Shown here: positions 27,515 through 35,614 of the stretch, in pieces
Layout of the letters: every line of letters starts with the position of its first letter
Numbering within the stretch: the first letter of the stretch is position 1
The notes under the pieces: model-generated
What the model was told of the DNA's origin: nothing
What the model saw: only the letters and a program-made list of their open reading frames with translations
The model's database searches: none
DNA from: Ureibacillus terrenus
Lineage (GTDB): Bacteria; Bacillota; Bacilli; Bacillales_A; Planococcaceae
Assembly: GCF_006569205.1 (NCBI RefSeq)
Contig: NZ_VIGD01000011.1
Coordinates: 49,687 to 113,686, forward strand
Reading direction: 5' to 3'
DNA length: 64,000 nucleotides
Made by a program: the position numbers and the translations under genes

Positions 27515-28657
27515 TTAGCAACCGATTAAACGGGATATCACAAGTCGTTGAACTTCCGAAGTGCCTTCGCCAATTTCCATCAGTTTGATGTCGCGCAAAT
27601 GTCTTTCCACATCGTAGTCTTTCATGTATCCATAGCCGCCGTGGATTTGAAGGGCCTGATTGCACACCCTGAATCCCATTTCCGATGCGAAAAGTTTTGC
27701 GAAAGCCGCTTCTTTGCTGAACGGTTTTTTGTTGTCTTTCAACCATGCCGCTTTGTACACCATGTTGCGTGCCAATTCGATTTCCATCGCCATATCGGCC
27801 AATTTGAACTGGATGGCCTGGAATTTTGAAATCGGCTGTCCGAATTGATATCTTTCTTTGGCATATTGCAACGCCTTTTCATAAGCGGCTTGCGCAATCC
27901 CTACCGAAAGGGCCGCGATGGAAATCCGCCCTCCGTCCAATGTATGCAGGAACTGGCTATAACCCCGCTTTGGATCGCCCAATATATTTTCTTTTGGGAC
28001 ACGGACATTTTCCAAAACAATTTCGCATGTATTGGAAGCGCGGACGCCCAATTTGTCGTAGTCGCAGCGGATTGTTACGCCAGGCGCATCTGTCGGAACG
28101 ATGAAGGAAGTAATGATCTTTTTGCCGTCTTCCCTTTCACCTGTTACCGCTGTTACAATGATTTGTCTCGCATAGCCGGCGTTCGTGATGAAGCACTTTT
28201 CCCCATTGATGACATATTCATCGCCGTCGAGTACCGCTTTCGTTCTGGTGCCGCCTGCGTCAGATCCGGCATTCGGTTCCGTCAAGCCGAAAGATCCGAG
28301 CGCTTCCCCTTTGGCCATCGGAACGAGCCATTTTTGTTTTTGTTCTTCCGTTCCGAAATAATAGATCGGCGATGCCCCCAAACTGATGGCCGCGGCGTAA
28401 CTGAGCCCTGTACCGCCGCAAGCTTTTCCGATCTCCTCTACGGCGATGGCATAGGAGATGGTGTCGCCGCCGGAGCCACCGTACTCTTCCGGAAACGGAA
28501 TGCCCAATAAGCCAAGTTCACCCATTTTTTTGAATGTTTCGATTGGGAATCTGGATTGCTGATCATTTTCTCTGGCGTACGGTTTAATTTCCTTTTCTGC
28601 AAAATCTCTTACCATTTCTTGAATCATCAATTGTTCCTTCGTTAATTCAAAGTCCAT
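27515..28657 (-). CDS. yngJ: Acyl-CoA dehydrogenase, probable isovaleryl-CoA dehydrogenase
   Basis: FAD-dependent acyl-CoA dehydrogenase, 380 residues, first enzyme of the leucine branch (isovaleryl-CoA to 3-methylcrotonyl-CoA). Motifs FGLTEPNAGSDAGGTRTKA (FAD/substrate loop) and QIHGGYGYMKDYDVERHLRD (near the C-terminus). The ATG at 28655-28657 has GGGGG 8 nt upstream. It lies directly behind a TetR-family gene whose stop codon overlaps a perfect palindrome 24 nt upstream of this start. Confidence 0.93.
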   Translation of the reverse strand: MDFELTKEQLMIQEMVRDFAEKEIKPYARENDQQSRFPIETFKKMGELGLLGIPFPEEYGGSGGDTISYAIAVEEIGKACGGTGLSYAAAISLGASPIYYFGTEEQKQKWLVPMAKGEALGSFGLTEPNAGSDAGGTRTKAVLDGDEYVINGEKCFITNAGYARQIIVTAVTGEREDGKKIITSFIVPTDAPGVTIRCDYDKLGVRASNTCEIVLENVRVPKENILGDPKRGYSQFLHTLDGGRISIAALSVGIAQAAYEKALQYAKERYQFGQPISKFQAIQFKLADMAMEIELARNMVYKAAWLKDNKKPFSKEAAFAKLFASEMGFRVCNQALQIHGGYGYMKDYDVERHLRDIKLMEIGEGTSEVQRLVISRLIGC

Positions 28658-28680
28658 GAACATTTCCCCCCACTTGACAA

Positions 28681-28698
28681 AAACCGACTAGTCGGTTT
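28681..28698. promoter_or_regulatory. TetR-type operator upstream of yngJ
   Basis: Perfect 18-bp palindrome AAACCGACTAGTCGGTTT. It overlaps the stop codon of the TetR gene and sits 24 nt before the yngJ start. The ACCGACTAGTCGGT core is a common TetR-family operator form. Binding by the adjacent regulator is inference. Confidence 0.75.
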
Positions 28699-29329
28699 GT
28701 ATTTTCGCTTGTGCTTCTATAATTTGCTTTAAATTATGTGCTTCGGAATATCCTTGCGGTGTGACGATCGATCTGAAAATCATATCTTTGAAAATTGCCG
28801 CGATTTCTTCTATCGTCAGTGGCCCTTCCTGCTTGTACCACTTATACGTCCAATTCACCATACCGATGATCGACATAGTGACAATGTTTGCTGGCAATTC
28901 TTTCCGGAAATCGCCGCTTTCCTGGCCTTCAATAATGACAGTTTCCAGCAATTTTCGGAAACGGTCCCGTTTCTCATTGATAATTTCCTTGAATTCATCA
29001 TGCAGGTAGGTGCTTTCCTCATAAAACACCGTAATATGCGGCTTGTATAAATCAAAAACTTTTATAAACGAATCCAGGATGGCGGCCAATCTTGCCACAG
29101 GCGTCCTATTCTCTCCATAAGATTCTTCCGCTTTTTTATTGACGTAGGAAATGAAAACATCGTGGATTTCATATAAAAGTTCATCTTTTGATCTATAATT
29201 GTGGTAGAATCCGCCTTTGGACGTGCCAGCTTCAGCCACAATTTCGTCCACTGTAACTCCGTGGTACCCATGTTGCTGGAATAGTTGAATCGATGTTTCC
29301 AAGATCCGTTCTTTCAATGTTTTTTTCAT
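28688..29329 (-). CDS. TetR/AcrR-family transcriptional regulator of the leucine/isovalerate block
   Basis: Regulator of 213 residues: N-terminal helix-turn-helix (VTVDEIVAEAGTSKGGFYHNYRSKDELL, about 24-50) and an alpha-helical ligand domain. Probably represses the downstream yngJ-to-yngE genes and is relieved by an acyl-CoA or related intermediate. Two candidate operators flank it: one at its 3' end before yngJ and one over its own ribosome site. B. subtilis has no such regulator beside yngJ, so this arrangement differs from that species. Confidence 0.88.
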   Translation of the reverse strand: MKKTLKERILETSIQLFQQHGYHGVTVDEIVAEAGTSKGGFYHNYRSKDELLYEIHDVFISYVNKKAEESYGENRTPVARLAAILDSFIKVFDLYKPHITVFYEESTYLHDEFKEIINEKRDRFRKLLETVIIEGQESGDFRKELPANIVTMSIIGMVNWTYKWYKQEGPLTIEEIAAIFKDMIFRSIVTPQGYSEAHNLKQIIEAQAKIQTD

Positions 29330-29332
29330 TAT

Positions 29333-29349
29333 TTACCGCCTTTCGGTAA
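29333..29349. promoter_or_regulatory. Candidate autoregulatory operator of the TetR gene
   Basis: Inverted repeat TTACCG-5 nt-CGGTAA immediately before the TetR start codon, sharing ACCG/CGGT half-sites with the operator at 28681-28698. It overlaps the ribosome site. Confidence 0.4.
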
Positions 29350-29436
29350 TCGACATTGAAACACACTATTAGAAATATATTTATTTTTCTAGCATTTTAT
29401 GACTAAATCAATTAAATTTTTCTATCAAAAATCCAG

Positions 29437-30090
29437 TTACCATTCTACGAGATTTGGAGAGACGATATAGTCCGCTTCCGTTTTGCTTTTCAGTTCTTCC
29501 AATGTGATATCCTTTGATTTTTCTATCAGCACCATGCCTTCATCGGTAAAATCGAATACGGCAAGTTCCGTAATCAGGCGGTCCACCACGCCCTGCCCTG
29601 TCAGCGGAAGCGTGCATTCCTTCCGGACTTTCGGTTCCCCTTTTTTGGACAAATGCTCCATGATGACCACTACGCGTTTGGCCCCATGCACCAAATCCAT
29701 CGCGCCGCCCATGCCTTTGACCAACTTGCCCGGAATCATCCAGTTGGCCAAATCGCCTTTTTCGGATACTTCCATCCCCCCTAAAATAGCCAAATCCAAA
29801 TGTCCGCCGCGGATCATCGCAAAAGATTCGGCACTATCGAAAAATGCGGCTCCTTTGACGGCTGTCACCGTCTCTTTCCCGGCATTGATCAAATCCGGAT
29901 CCACTTCCGATTCCGTCGGATAAGGGCCGATGCCAAGCAAACCATTTTCCGACTGCAACATTACCTGGTAGTCTTTTGGTATTTCATTGGCCACGAGCGT
30001 CGGCATCCCGATTCCCAGGTTCACGTACATGCCGTCCCGGATTTCCTGCACCGCCCGTTTCACAATCCTCTCCCGATTTGTGAGAGCCAT
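29437..30090 (-). CDS. scoB: 3-oxoacid CoA-transferase subunit B
   Basis: Beta subunit of succinyl-CoA:3-oxoacid (acetoacetate) CoA-transferase, 217 residues. The catalytic glutamate lies in [10 protein letters not shown] near residue 47; [14 protein letters not shown] and [14 protein letters not shown] are typical. With ScoA it exchanges CoA between succinyl-CoA and acetoacetate, linking the HMG-CoA lyase product to acetyl-CoA. Its ATG overlaps the ScoA stop codon by one base. Confidence 0.95.
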   Translation of the reverse strand: MALTNRERIVKRAVQEIRDGMYVNLGIGMPTLVANEIPKDYQVMLQSENGLLGIGPYPTESEVDPDLINAGKETVTAVKGAAFFDSAESFAMIRGGHLDLAILGGMEVSEKGDLANWMIPGKLVKGMGGAMDLVHGAKRVVVIMEHLSKKGEPKVRKECTLPLTGQGVVDRLITELAVFDFTDEGMVLIEKSKDITLEELKSKTEADYIVSPNLVEW

Positions 30091-30797
30091 CAGCGTAGAA
30101 CCTCCTCTTTTCTTGTCGTCAATTTTTCAATGCGCTTTTCATAGCGTTCTCCCACTAAAATGCGTTGAACATAGATGCTTGGCGTGTGGATTTCATCCGG
30201 GTCGAGCTCTCCGACTTCCACCAGCTCTTCCACTTCCGCAATCGTGATTTTTCCGGCCATCGCCGCCAATGGATTAAAGTTTCTTGCCGTTTTGCGGTAA
30301 ACCAAATTTCCAAGTTTGTCTCCTTTCCAAGCTTTTACAAAGGCAAAATCCCCGACAATGGCCCGCTCTTCGATGTACGTCTTGCCGTCGAACACTTTTG
30401 TCGGCTTTCCTTCCGCAATCGGCGTACCGACACCTGTTGCCGTATAGAATGCGGGAATCCCCGCGCCCCCCGCGCGAATCCGTTCCGCAAGCGTGCCTTG
30501 AGGAGTCAGCTCAACTTCTATTTCGCCATTTAAAAATTGCTGTTCAAAGGTTTTATTTTCACCGACATAGGAAGCGATGATTTTTTTGATTTGCTTATTC
30601 TTCAGCAAAAGACCGAGTCCCCAGTCGTCCACTCCGCAGTTGTTGCTGACAACGGTCAAATTTTTCGTGCCTTTTCTTAAAATGGCTTCAATCGCTTTTT
30701 CCGGAATACCGCATAAACCGAATCCCCCGACGATAATCGTATCGCCATCTTTCAAATCGGAAATGGCATCTTCGAAGGAAGAAAAGACCTTTGACAT
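30090..30797 (-). CDS. scoA: 3-oxoacid CoA-transferase subunit A
   Basis: Alpha subunit of the CoA-transferase, 235 residues, with the glycine-rich [16 protein letters not shown] motif near the N-terminus and [18 protein letters not shown] in the middle. Forms a heterotetramer with ScoB. GGAGG precedes the ATG. Probably an operon scoA-scoB separate from, but functionally linked to, the yng block downstream. Confidence 0.95.
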   Translation of the reverse strand: MSKVFSSFEDAISDLKDGDTIIVGGFGLCGIPEKAIEAILRKGTKNLTVVSNNCGVDDWGLGLLLKNKQIKKIIASYVGENKTFEQQFLNGEIEVELTPQGTLAERIRAGGAGIPAFYTATGVGTPIAEGKPTKVFDGKTYIEERAIVGDFAFVKAWKGDKLGNLVYRKTARNFNPLAAMAGKITIAEVEELVEVGELDPDEIHTPSIYVQRILVGERYEKRIEKLTTRKEEVLR

Positions 30798-31284
30798 CTT
30801 GCACTCCTCCTTGTCTATTAAGCAATAACTGTCCCACTATATTTATAGATATGAGGGGGGAAAAGGATTTATACTTCATTTCGGGCGGCGGCGAATTATA
30901 TTTTAAGCGACAAAATTCTCGGAAAATCATATTTTTTGTTCTTTATAACAGATTTTCCGACATAACACTTATTACCCGTTTTCAGAAGTTTAAACACATC
31001 ATAAAGGCGATAATTGAAAAAAAGCCGTCTGGAAGGCCGATGCTCTCCGGACGCCGATTGATTTCTATTGTGAGGAAAAGATATTTTTTATATTGGTATC
31101 GGGAATGATTGCAGCTTATTTAGCCGTCTGGCAAATTGAACCGACATTTCCAAAAAAAAAAAAAAAAGCTGCCCTACATTTTTGGACAGCCCTTATTTAT
31201 TCGGAAAGTTTACGGGCAAGCCGTCAGATTTGATGCCACAAGCCCAATGGAGATTTTCAGGAACAAGCCAGATAACCGGCCAGC
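30798..31284. other. Gap between scoA and dfrA
   Basis: No gene is evident. It contains the dfrA terminator (31152-31190) and, on the minus strand, a second imperfect hairpin near 31021-31056 (CGTCCGGA with TTCCAGACG) followed by seven T. The motif AGCCGTCTGG occurs twice (about 31026 and 31121). Confidence 0.5.
31152..31190 (-). terminator. Terminator of thyA-dfrA
   Basis: Stem GGACAGC/GCTGCCC (31184-31190 with 31168-31174, one G-T pair) followed on the minus strand by sixteen T. It lies 95 nt after the dfrA stop. Confidence 0.85.
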
Positions 31285-31764
31285 TTATTTCCTTTCGTAG
31301 ACAACGTATTGATACGTGTAGCCTTCCTTCGTTTCGTACACTTCACTTTTGGATATCACTTTCCATTCATCCCCGTATTCCGGGAAATAAGTATCACCGA
31401 CAAATTCGTGGTCGATGTGCGTCACATACAACCGGTCGGCAAGGGGAAGGGCCAGCTTGAAAATTTGTTCTCCGCCAATCACCATAATTTCCCCGGCATT
31501 GCCCGCAAGCCTCAATGCCTCATCCAGACTGGACGCCACTTCGATTCCATCATGATGGTATCCTTTGTTTCTTGTAATCACAATATTTCTTCTGCCGGGC
31601 AAAGGCCGCCCGATGGATTCAAAGGTTTTTCTTCCCATGATGATCGGCTTGCCCATTGTCGTTTCTTTAAAATATTTCAGATCGCCCGGCAAATGCCAAG
31701 GCATTTCGTTTTTATATCCAATGACGCGATTTTTGTCGTGAGCAACAATTAATGAAATCATCAT
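31285..31764 (-). CDS. dfrA: Dihydrofolate reductase
   Basis: NADPH-dependent reduction of dihydrofolate, 159 residues. Landmarks: ISLIVAHDKNRVIGYKNEMPWHLPGDLKYF (split here: catalytic acid in the WHLPGDLKYF segment, about residue 27), MGRKTFESIGRPLPGRRNI (NADPH) and MVIGGEQIF. Two ATG codons follow GGAG; the first (31762-31764) is used here. Follows thyA after 25 nt, so the dTMP-producing and folate-recycling enzymes are made together, as in B. subtilis thyB-dfrA. Confidence 0.96.
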   Translation of the reverse strand: MMISLIVAHDKNRVIGYKNEMPWHLPGDLKYFKETTMGKPIIMGRKTFESIGRPLPGRRNIVITRNKGYHHDGIEVASSLDEALRLAGNAGEIMVIGGEQIFKLALPLADRLYVTHIDHEFVGDTYFPEYGDEWKVISKSEVYETKEGYTYQYVVYERK

Positions 31765-31789
31765 CAATCTCTCCTTGGTCCATGTTGCC

Positions 31790-32746
31790 TTAAACCGCTA
31801 CAGGCGCCTTGATTGTCGGATGCGGATCGTAGCCTTCAATCGACAAATCATCCAGTTCGATATCAAAGACGGATTTTTTCTCCGGATTGATTTTTAAAGT
31901 CGGAAGCGGGCGCGGTTTACGGGAAAGCTGTTCCTTCACCTGGTTCAAATGATTCAAATAAATATGCGTATCGCCGAAACTGTGAATGAATTCTCCGGCT
32001 TCAAGTCCGCATTCACGGGCAATCAAATGCGTCAACAAGGCGTATGACGCAATGTTGAACGGCACGCCCAAAAAAACGTCCGCACTGCGCTGATAAAGCT
32101 GGCATGAAAGCTTTCCTTCCGCCACATAGAATTGGAACAGCGTATGGCATGGCGGCAAAGCCATATCCTCCACTTCCGCCGGATTCCAGGCGGAAACAAT
32201 TAAGCGGCGGGAATTCGGATTCCGTTTAATTTGTTCAATCACATTTTTCAACTGGTCAATCGTTTCGCCGTTAACGCCCGGCCAGCTTCTCCATTGCTTG
32301 CCGTAGACCGGCCCCAGGTCACCGTATTTTTCCGCAAAGGCATCATCGGTCAGCACTTTTTCGTGGAAAATTTTCATTTGCTCGTCCACGATTTTGGCAA
32401 ATTCTTCGTCCTGTGCCGCGCGAAGACCGAAGTCTGTCATATCCGGTCCGTCGTACTCCTCGGATTCCACCCATTTTTTGAACGCCCACTCGTCCCAAAT
32501 ATGGTTGTTATGTTCGAGCAAATAACGGATATTCGTATCCCCTTTAATGAACCACAACAATTCGCTCGCCACGAGTTTGAAAGGAATGCGTTTAGTGGTA
32601 AGCAGAGGGAACCCCTTGCTCAAATCGAAACGCATCTGATAGCCGAAAATGCTGATGGTACCCGTTCCCGTTCTGTCCTCTTTCTTCACTCCATGGTCTA
32701 AAATGTATCGCAATAAATCCAAATAGGCATATTCCGGATGGCGCAT
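31790..32746 (-). CDS. thyA: Thymidylate synthase
   Basis: Converts dUMP to dTMP with methylene-tetrahydrofolate, 318 residues. Conserved DRTGTG, nucleophilic cysteine in [33 protein letters not shown] and HIYLNHLNQ. It has a roughly 50-residue insertion ([12 protein letters not shown] to [16 protein letters not shown]) seen in the longer Lactobacillus-type enzymes. ATG 32744-32746 fits the ribosome site GGGAG (8 nt); the longer frame to 32818 does not. Upstream 32747-33022 is A/T-rich with the promoter of the divergent 24-residue peptide gene. Confidence 0.96.
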   Translation of the reverse strand: MRHPEYAYLDLLRYILDHGVKKEDRTGTGTISIFGYQMRFDLSKGFPLLTTKRIPFKLVASELLWFIKGDTNIRYLLEHNNHIWDEWAFKKWVESEEYDGPDMTDFGLRAAQDEEFAKIVDEQMKIFHEKVLTDDAFAEKYGDLGPVYGKQWRSWPGVNGETIDQLKNVIEQIKRNPNSRRLIVSAWNPAEVEDMALPPCHTLFQFYVAEGKLSCQLYQRSADVFLGVPFNIASYALLTHLIARECGLEAGEFIHSFGDTHIYLNHLNQVKEQLSRKPRPLPTLKINPEKKSVFDIELDDLSIEGYDPHPTIKAPVAV

Positions 32747-33022
32747 ATCCATACTCTCCCGTCTTATGTAAATTGATCTAATTGTATTATGGAATAATGA
32801 TGAAATAAAATTTATCAATTCCTTATGAATAAAAAATCAACTTTTATCATATCATAATCATAAACTTTATTTCTAACATGAACTTTCAAAGAACAGAAAC
32901 CGCAATTATAACAAATTATCGTACATAAAACAGAATATCAAGGCGATATCGGGCAACAAACTTCTATTTTCCGAATATTTAGTATAAACTATAAATAACC
33001 AGACTGAGCGGGAGGGATCAAA

Positions 33023-33097
33023 ATGGCGGAAGTTTCAATCGGCATCGGATTAATATTATACGTAATCTACTTAACAAGCTTATGTTTTACAGATTAA
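33023..33097 (+). CDS. 24-residue hydrophobic membrane peptide, copy 1
   Basis: Tiny gene with a strong ribosome site (GGGAGGGATCAAA before ATG) and a perfect terminator 4 nt after the stop. The 24 residues form one transmembrane span with an acidic C-terminal residue; visible motif IGIG-x-ILY-x2-YL-x-S-x-CF. A second copy at 35474 shares 15 of 24 residues, and ten of those fifteen shared residues use different codons, which argues for selection on the peptide. A plausible -10 TATAAA lies about 50 nt upstream. I do not recognise the family; role unknown (membrane regulator or partner peptide are possibilities). Confidence 0.75.
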   Translation: MAEVSIGIGLILYVIYLTSLCFTD

Positions 33098-33101
33098 TGC
33101 A

Positions 33102-33132
33102 AAAAGCTGATTCATATCCCGAATCAGCTTTT
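33102..33132 (+). terminator. Terminator of peptide gene copy 1
   Basis: Perfect 12-bp stem AAAAGCTGATTC with complement, 7-nt loop, followed by TTTATTTC. Confidence 0.9.
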
Positions 33133-33236
33133 TTATTTCATGATTTTTTATTCCCGCAACCCATGAAGCCGCTTCCGGCAAAAAGCGAATCATCCTTTCG
33201 CCCGCAGGGAATTGCAAACGATTAAAGAAAAAAGAA

Positions 33237-33256
33237 GCACCCTCAAGGGAGAGTGC
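33237..33256 (-). terminator. Terminator of the gene at 33259-33603
   Basis: Eight-bp stem GCACTCTC/GAGGGTGC on the minus strand (one G-T pair), 4-nt loop, followed by TTCTTTTTTC; it begins 3 nt beyond the stop codon. Confidence 0.8.
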
Positions 33257-33258
33257 CT

Positions 33259-33603
33259 TTAAATAGGGTCTGCGACTGTGAAATCTTTTTCGTAGAACGG
33301 ATTATATTCAATATCATAGTATTCTGTTACTTCGTTTAAATTGTAAATTCCTCCTGGATAATTTTTTCTTTCAAGTCCTTCGATTTTGTTTCTGAGCGAG
33401 TCGAGGAAGTACTGGCCTACCGCAACCGATCTGGCATATTTTTGTTCCACGTCGTCCACGAAAGCGTCATTCAAAATCCGGTTAAAGGAATAATACTGGA
33501 ATGCGTTCGTAATATATAACTTGTTGTCCTCCTGGGCATAGGCAACATAATAGTTTCCCAAATCATCCACAATCAGATCTCTGGCAACCAAAATTTCCAT
33601 CAT
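33259..33603 (-). CDS. Hypothetical protein
   Basis: Soluble acidic protein of 114 residues beginning MMEILVARDLIVDDLGNYY, rich in Tyr/Asn/Asp, with no signal peptide, membrane segment or recognised motif. The start is well supported (GGAGGAAG directly before the ATG) and it has its own terminator, so it is very probably expressed. It lies in the block inserted between thyA and ypjP. I do not recognise it. Confidence 0.7.
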   Translation of the reverse strand: MMEILVARDLIVDDLGNYYVAYAQEDNKLYITNAFQYYSFNRILNDAFVDDVEQKYARSVAVGQYFLDSLRNKIEGLERKNYPGGIYNLNEVTEYYDIEYNPFYEKDFTVADPI

Positions 33604-33719
33604 TCTTCCTCCTTCCGTTCATATGTTACTATTTATTTTCGACAAAAAGGATCAAAACCCTTTCATTTAATTTGAAAATTTTTTGACTTTTTCAAACTTT
33701 TAAACTATTATAAAAGTTA

Positions 33720-34235
33720 TTGCGGAATAAAAATTTATTGGAATATAATGGATATAAAACGATTAAAAAGATGAATTCGGGTGATAAAGTGGAATATTGG
33801 AGATTGGCCGAAAATCCCGCAGGATCGACTTACAGGCGGTTAATGAAAGTATTATGCGACCATTCGGATCTGTTCTATTTTGTGACAAGAAAAGAATTGA
33901 AGTATGACAAAGAAGTCATTGAACAATTTCGTCCTTATATGAAGGAAACCTATAAAACTAAAAAATGGGCAAATACCATTACAAAAGGCCCGGCCGCGAC
34001 GGTATATGTGATAGAAGCGAATAAAGACACCTGCAAATTGCTGCAACAATTATCGGATAATTTATACGGCTGGGTGGCTCCCCGATTGCCGGAAGACTTG
34101 ACCTTTATCAAAAACAATTTTGCCTGGTTCACATGCACGACGCACGAAGAATTTGGGGAATTTTCGTTCCGTTCCGACCATTGCAAAAGTTTGATTCAGC
34201 AAATCGAAGGGCTGAAAATCGAAAAGGTGGACTGA
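33720..34235 (+). CDS. Hypothetical protein
   Basis: Soluble protein of up to 171 residues, moderately basic, with aromatic-rich segments (VEYWRLAENPAGSTYRR, NNFAWFTCTTHEEFGEF). No membrane segment or known motif is visible. The start is uncertain: TTG at 33720 or ATG at 33771, neither with a strong ribosome site. It converges on the holin gene and shares a bidirectional terminator with it. Codon use is like the neighbours. I do not recognise it. Confidence 0.65.
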   Translation: MRNKNLLEYNGYKTIKKMNSGDKVEYWRLAENPAGSTYRRLMKVLCDHSDLFYFVTRKELKYDKEVIEQFRPYMKETYKTKKWANTITKGPAATVYVIEANKDTCKLLQQLSDNLYGWVAPRLPEDLTFIKNNFAWFTCTTHEEFGEFSFRSDHCKSLIQQIEGLKIEKVD

Positions 34236-34260
34236 TTGGCAAACGGCTTGCCGGAGGACA

Positions 34261-34302
34261 AAAAAAGTGAAGCTGGAACTTAAATCCTGCTTCACTTTTT
34301 TT
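34261..34302. terminator. Bidirectional terminator
   Basis: Perfect 13-bp stem AAAAAAGTGAAGC with complement (34289-34302), 15-nt loop, between converging genes. It overlaps the first base of the holin stop region. Confidence 0.88.
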
Positions 34303-34579
34303 ACTTGGCCGGCTTTTTGTATGTCATTGCGCGCTGGCTGTCGGAAAACCCTTTTGTCGTCGGATCCGGGATCATGTTGATGGCATTGACAATAGCGAGG
34401 CCGATCAAAAACGGGTTCGACAAGAATTTAACCAACAAATCCCAAAGGGCCGGCCAACTGTTCAAATCCTCGAACTGTATGCCAAGATATGCCAGAACCG
34501 GAATCAGCAAAGCCCCGACAAAGCGGACGATAAACGCTAAATTATGCCTGCTGAATCTGACTCTCCAATTGATTTTCAA
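34301..34579 (-). CDS. Phage holin, phi-LC3 family
   Basis: Small membrane protein of 92 residues. Two hydrophobic segments (about 12-36 and 55-70) precede the family C-terminus DPTTKGFSDSQRAMTYKKP. Such holins form pores releasing phage endolysins; in Bacillus, related small holins also occur outside prophages. TTG start with GGGGAAG upstream. No endolysin or other phage gene is adjacent, so this is a solitary holin, either domesticated or a phage relic. Confidence 0.85.
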   Translation of the reverse strand: MKINWRVRFSRHNLAFIVRFVGALLIPVLAYLGIQFEDLNSWPALWDLLVKFLSNPFLIGLAIVNAINMIPDPTTKGFSDSQRAMTYKKPAK

Positions 34580-34741
34580 ATAACTTCCCCATTTCTTTTC
34601 AACTTTTTACTTCACTTTATTAAATTTTCGCCTTATTTATGAAGGGTATTTGTCCATTTGGGGAGTTGTTATTTCCGGACTGTTTATTAACAATGGCCGC
34701 CCATCTTTAATCGCCAATATTGACCCCCTTCACCCATGACT

Positions 34742-35347
34742 TTACGACAGCCATTTCGGAGGGGTGTTTTTGGAATAATAAATATCTCCGATGGTATAGT
34801 GCGACTCGTAATCATCTTCATAAGTGTGATAGTGGAAATTATAATAATAGCCTTCCTGTGGCCGCTTTTCGGTGCGAACATGGAAGCGCAGCAAATCTTT
34901 GCCCGTTCTTCCATCAGCGATGTGGAATATTTTTTCCGAATAATTTCCGCCGGGTTTTTCGGTGATTGTCAAGTACTGTTTGGCTTGATCGTCCAAACGA
35001 TCCAGCTTGGAGGCGATGATCTGCGCCATCGCCGGGAAAATTCTTTCTTCGAATTCGTCTTCGATGACCGGACCAATTTTTGAACCGAATTTTATGTAGG
35101 ATTGTTCATGCGCAAGCCGGATAATCGAACCAATCGGATCATCAGCTGCAAGTCCCTCTTCGGAAGGGGCCTCTCCAACTGTCTCTTCCTGGACATCTAT
35201 ATTGTTATAATCGGAACTTGTTGTCCGGTTCGAATCTTGTCCATTTTCTAATTGTTCCCAGATGGAATGGCTTGGAGGAATGAACCCTAATGTAATCAGG
35301 GCAACCAAAAATACAAGAGATTGTTTCAGCCACTTTTTCAATCTCAT
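34742..35347 (-). CDS. ypjP: YpjP-like exported protein
   Basis: About 201 residues with an N-terminal signal/anchor (LVFLVALITLGFIPPSHS, about residues 11-29), an acidic linker and a C-terminal domain ending with many Tyr/His (GYYYNFHYHTYEDDYE) and ytxB-like GDIYYSKNTPPKWLS. Matches the YpjP family of Bacillus, function unknown; in B. subtilis ypjP sits directly before thyB-dfrA, so here the pair has been separated by about 2 kb. ATG 35345-35347 or the GTG just before it is the start. Confidence 0.75.
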   Translation of the reverse strand: MRLKKWLKQSLVFLVALITLGFIPPSHSIWEQLENGQDSNRTTSSDYNNIDVQEETVGEAPSEEGLAADDPIGSIIRLAHEQSYIKFGSKIGPVIEDEFEERIFPAMAQIIASKLDRLDDQAKQYLTITEKPGGNYSEKIFHIADGRTGKDLLRFHVRTEKRPQEGYYYNFHYHTYEDDYESHYTIGDIYYSKNTPPKWLS

Positions 35348-35473
35348 CACTCGCTTATACGAATCTATTAATACTATCTACAAAATTTCGACAAAAAGGT
35401 TTCATAATTTGTTTTTTCATAGTAAAATATCTAAGGAATTGACCATTGTGTTCTATGTCAAGGAGGGAAAAAT

Positions 35474-35548
35474 ATGGCCTCAGTCACTATTGGAATCGGA
35501 TTCATTCTTTATTTAGCATACTTGGTATCATTCTGTTTCGCAGAATAA
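35474..35548 (+). CDS. 24-residue hydrophobic membrane peptide, copy 2
   Basis: Paralogue of the peptide at 33023, exactly the same length, with ribosome site AAGGAGGG upstream and terminators after the stop. Conserved positions: Met1, Ala2, Val4, Ile6-Gly9, Ile11-Tyr13, Tyr16, Leu17, Ser19, Cys21, Phe22. It is divergent from ypjP, as copy 1 is divergent from thyA. A possible SigA promoter TTTCAT-17-TAAAAT lies upstream (about 35400-35430). One predicted membrane helix with a conserved cysteine near its C-terminal end. Unknown role. Confidence 0.75.
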   Translation: MASVTIGIGFILYLAYLVSFCFAE

Positions 35549-35571
35549 AAAGCTGCTTTTATGCGGCTTTT
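35548..35571 (+). terminator. First terminator of peptide gene copy 2
   Basis: Stem AAAAGCTGC with GCGGCTTTT (one G-T pair), followed by TTATTTTTTC; it starts at the stop codon. Confidence 0.8.
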
Positions 35572-35586
35572 TATTTTTTCTTTAAC

Positions 35587-35611
35587 GCGCTGCCTCCATC
35601 TCCGGCAGCGC
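35587..35611 (+). terminator. Second, tandem terminator
   Basis: Perfect 8-bp stem GCGCTGCC with GGCAGCGC followed by TTTTTATTTT on the plus strand, just before the converging glycerate kinase gene end. Confidence 0.8.
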
Positions 35612-35614
35612 TTT

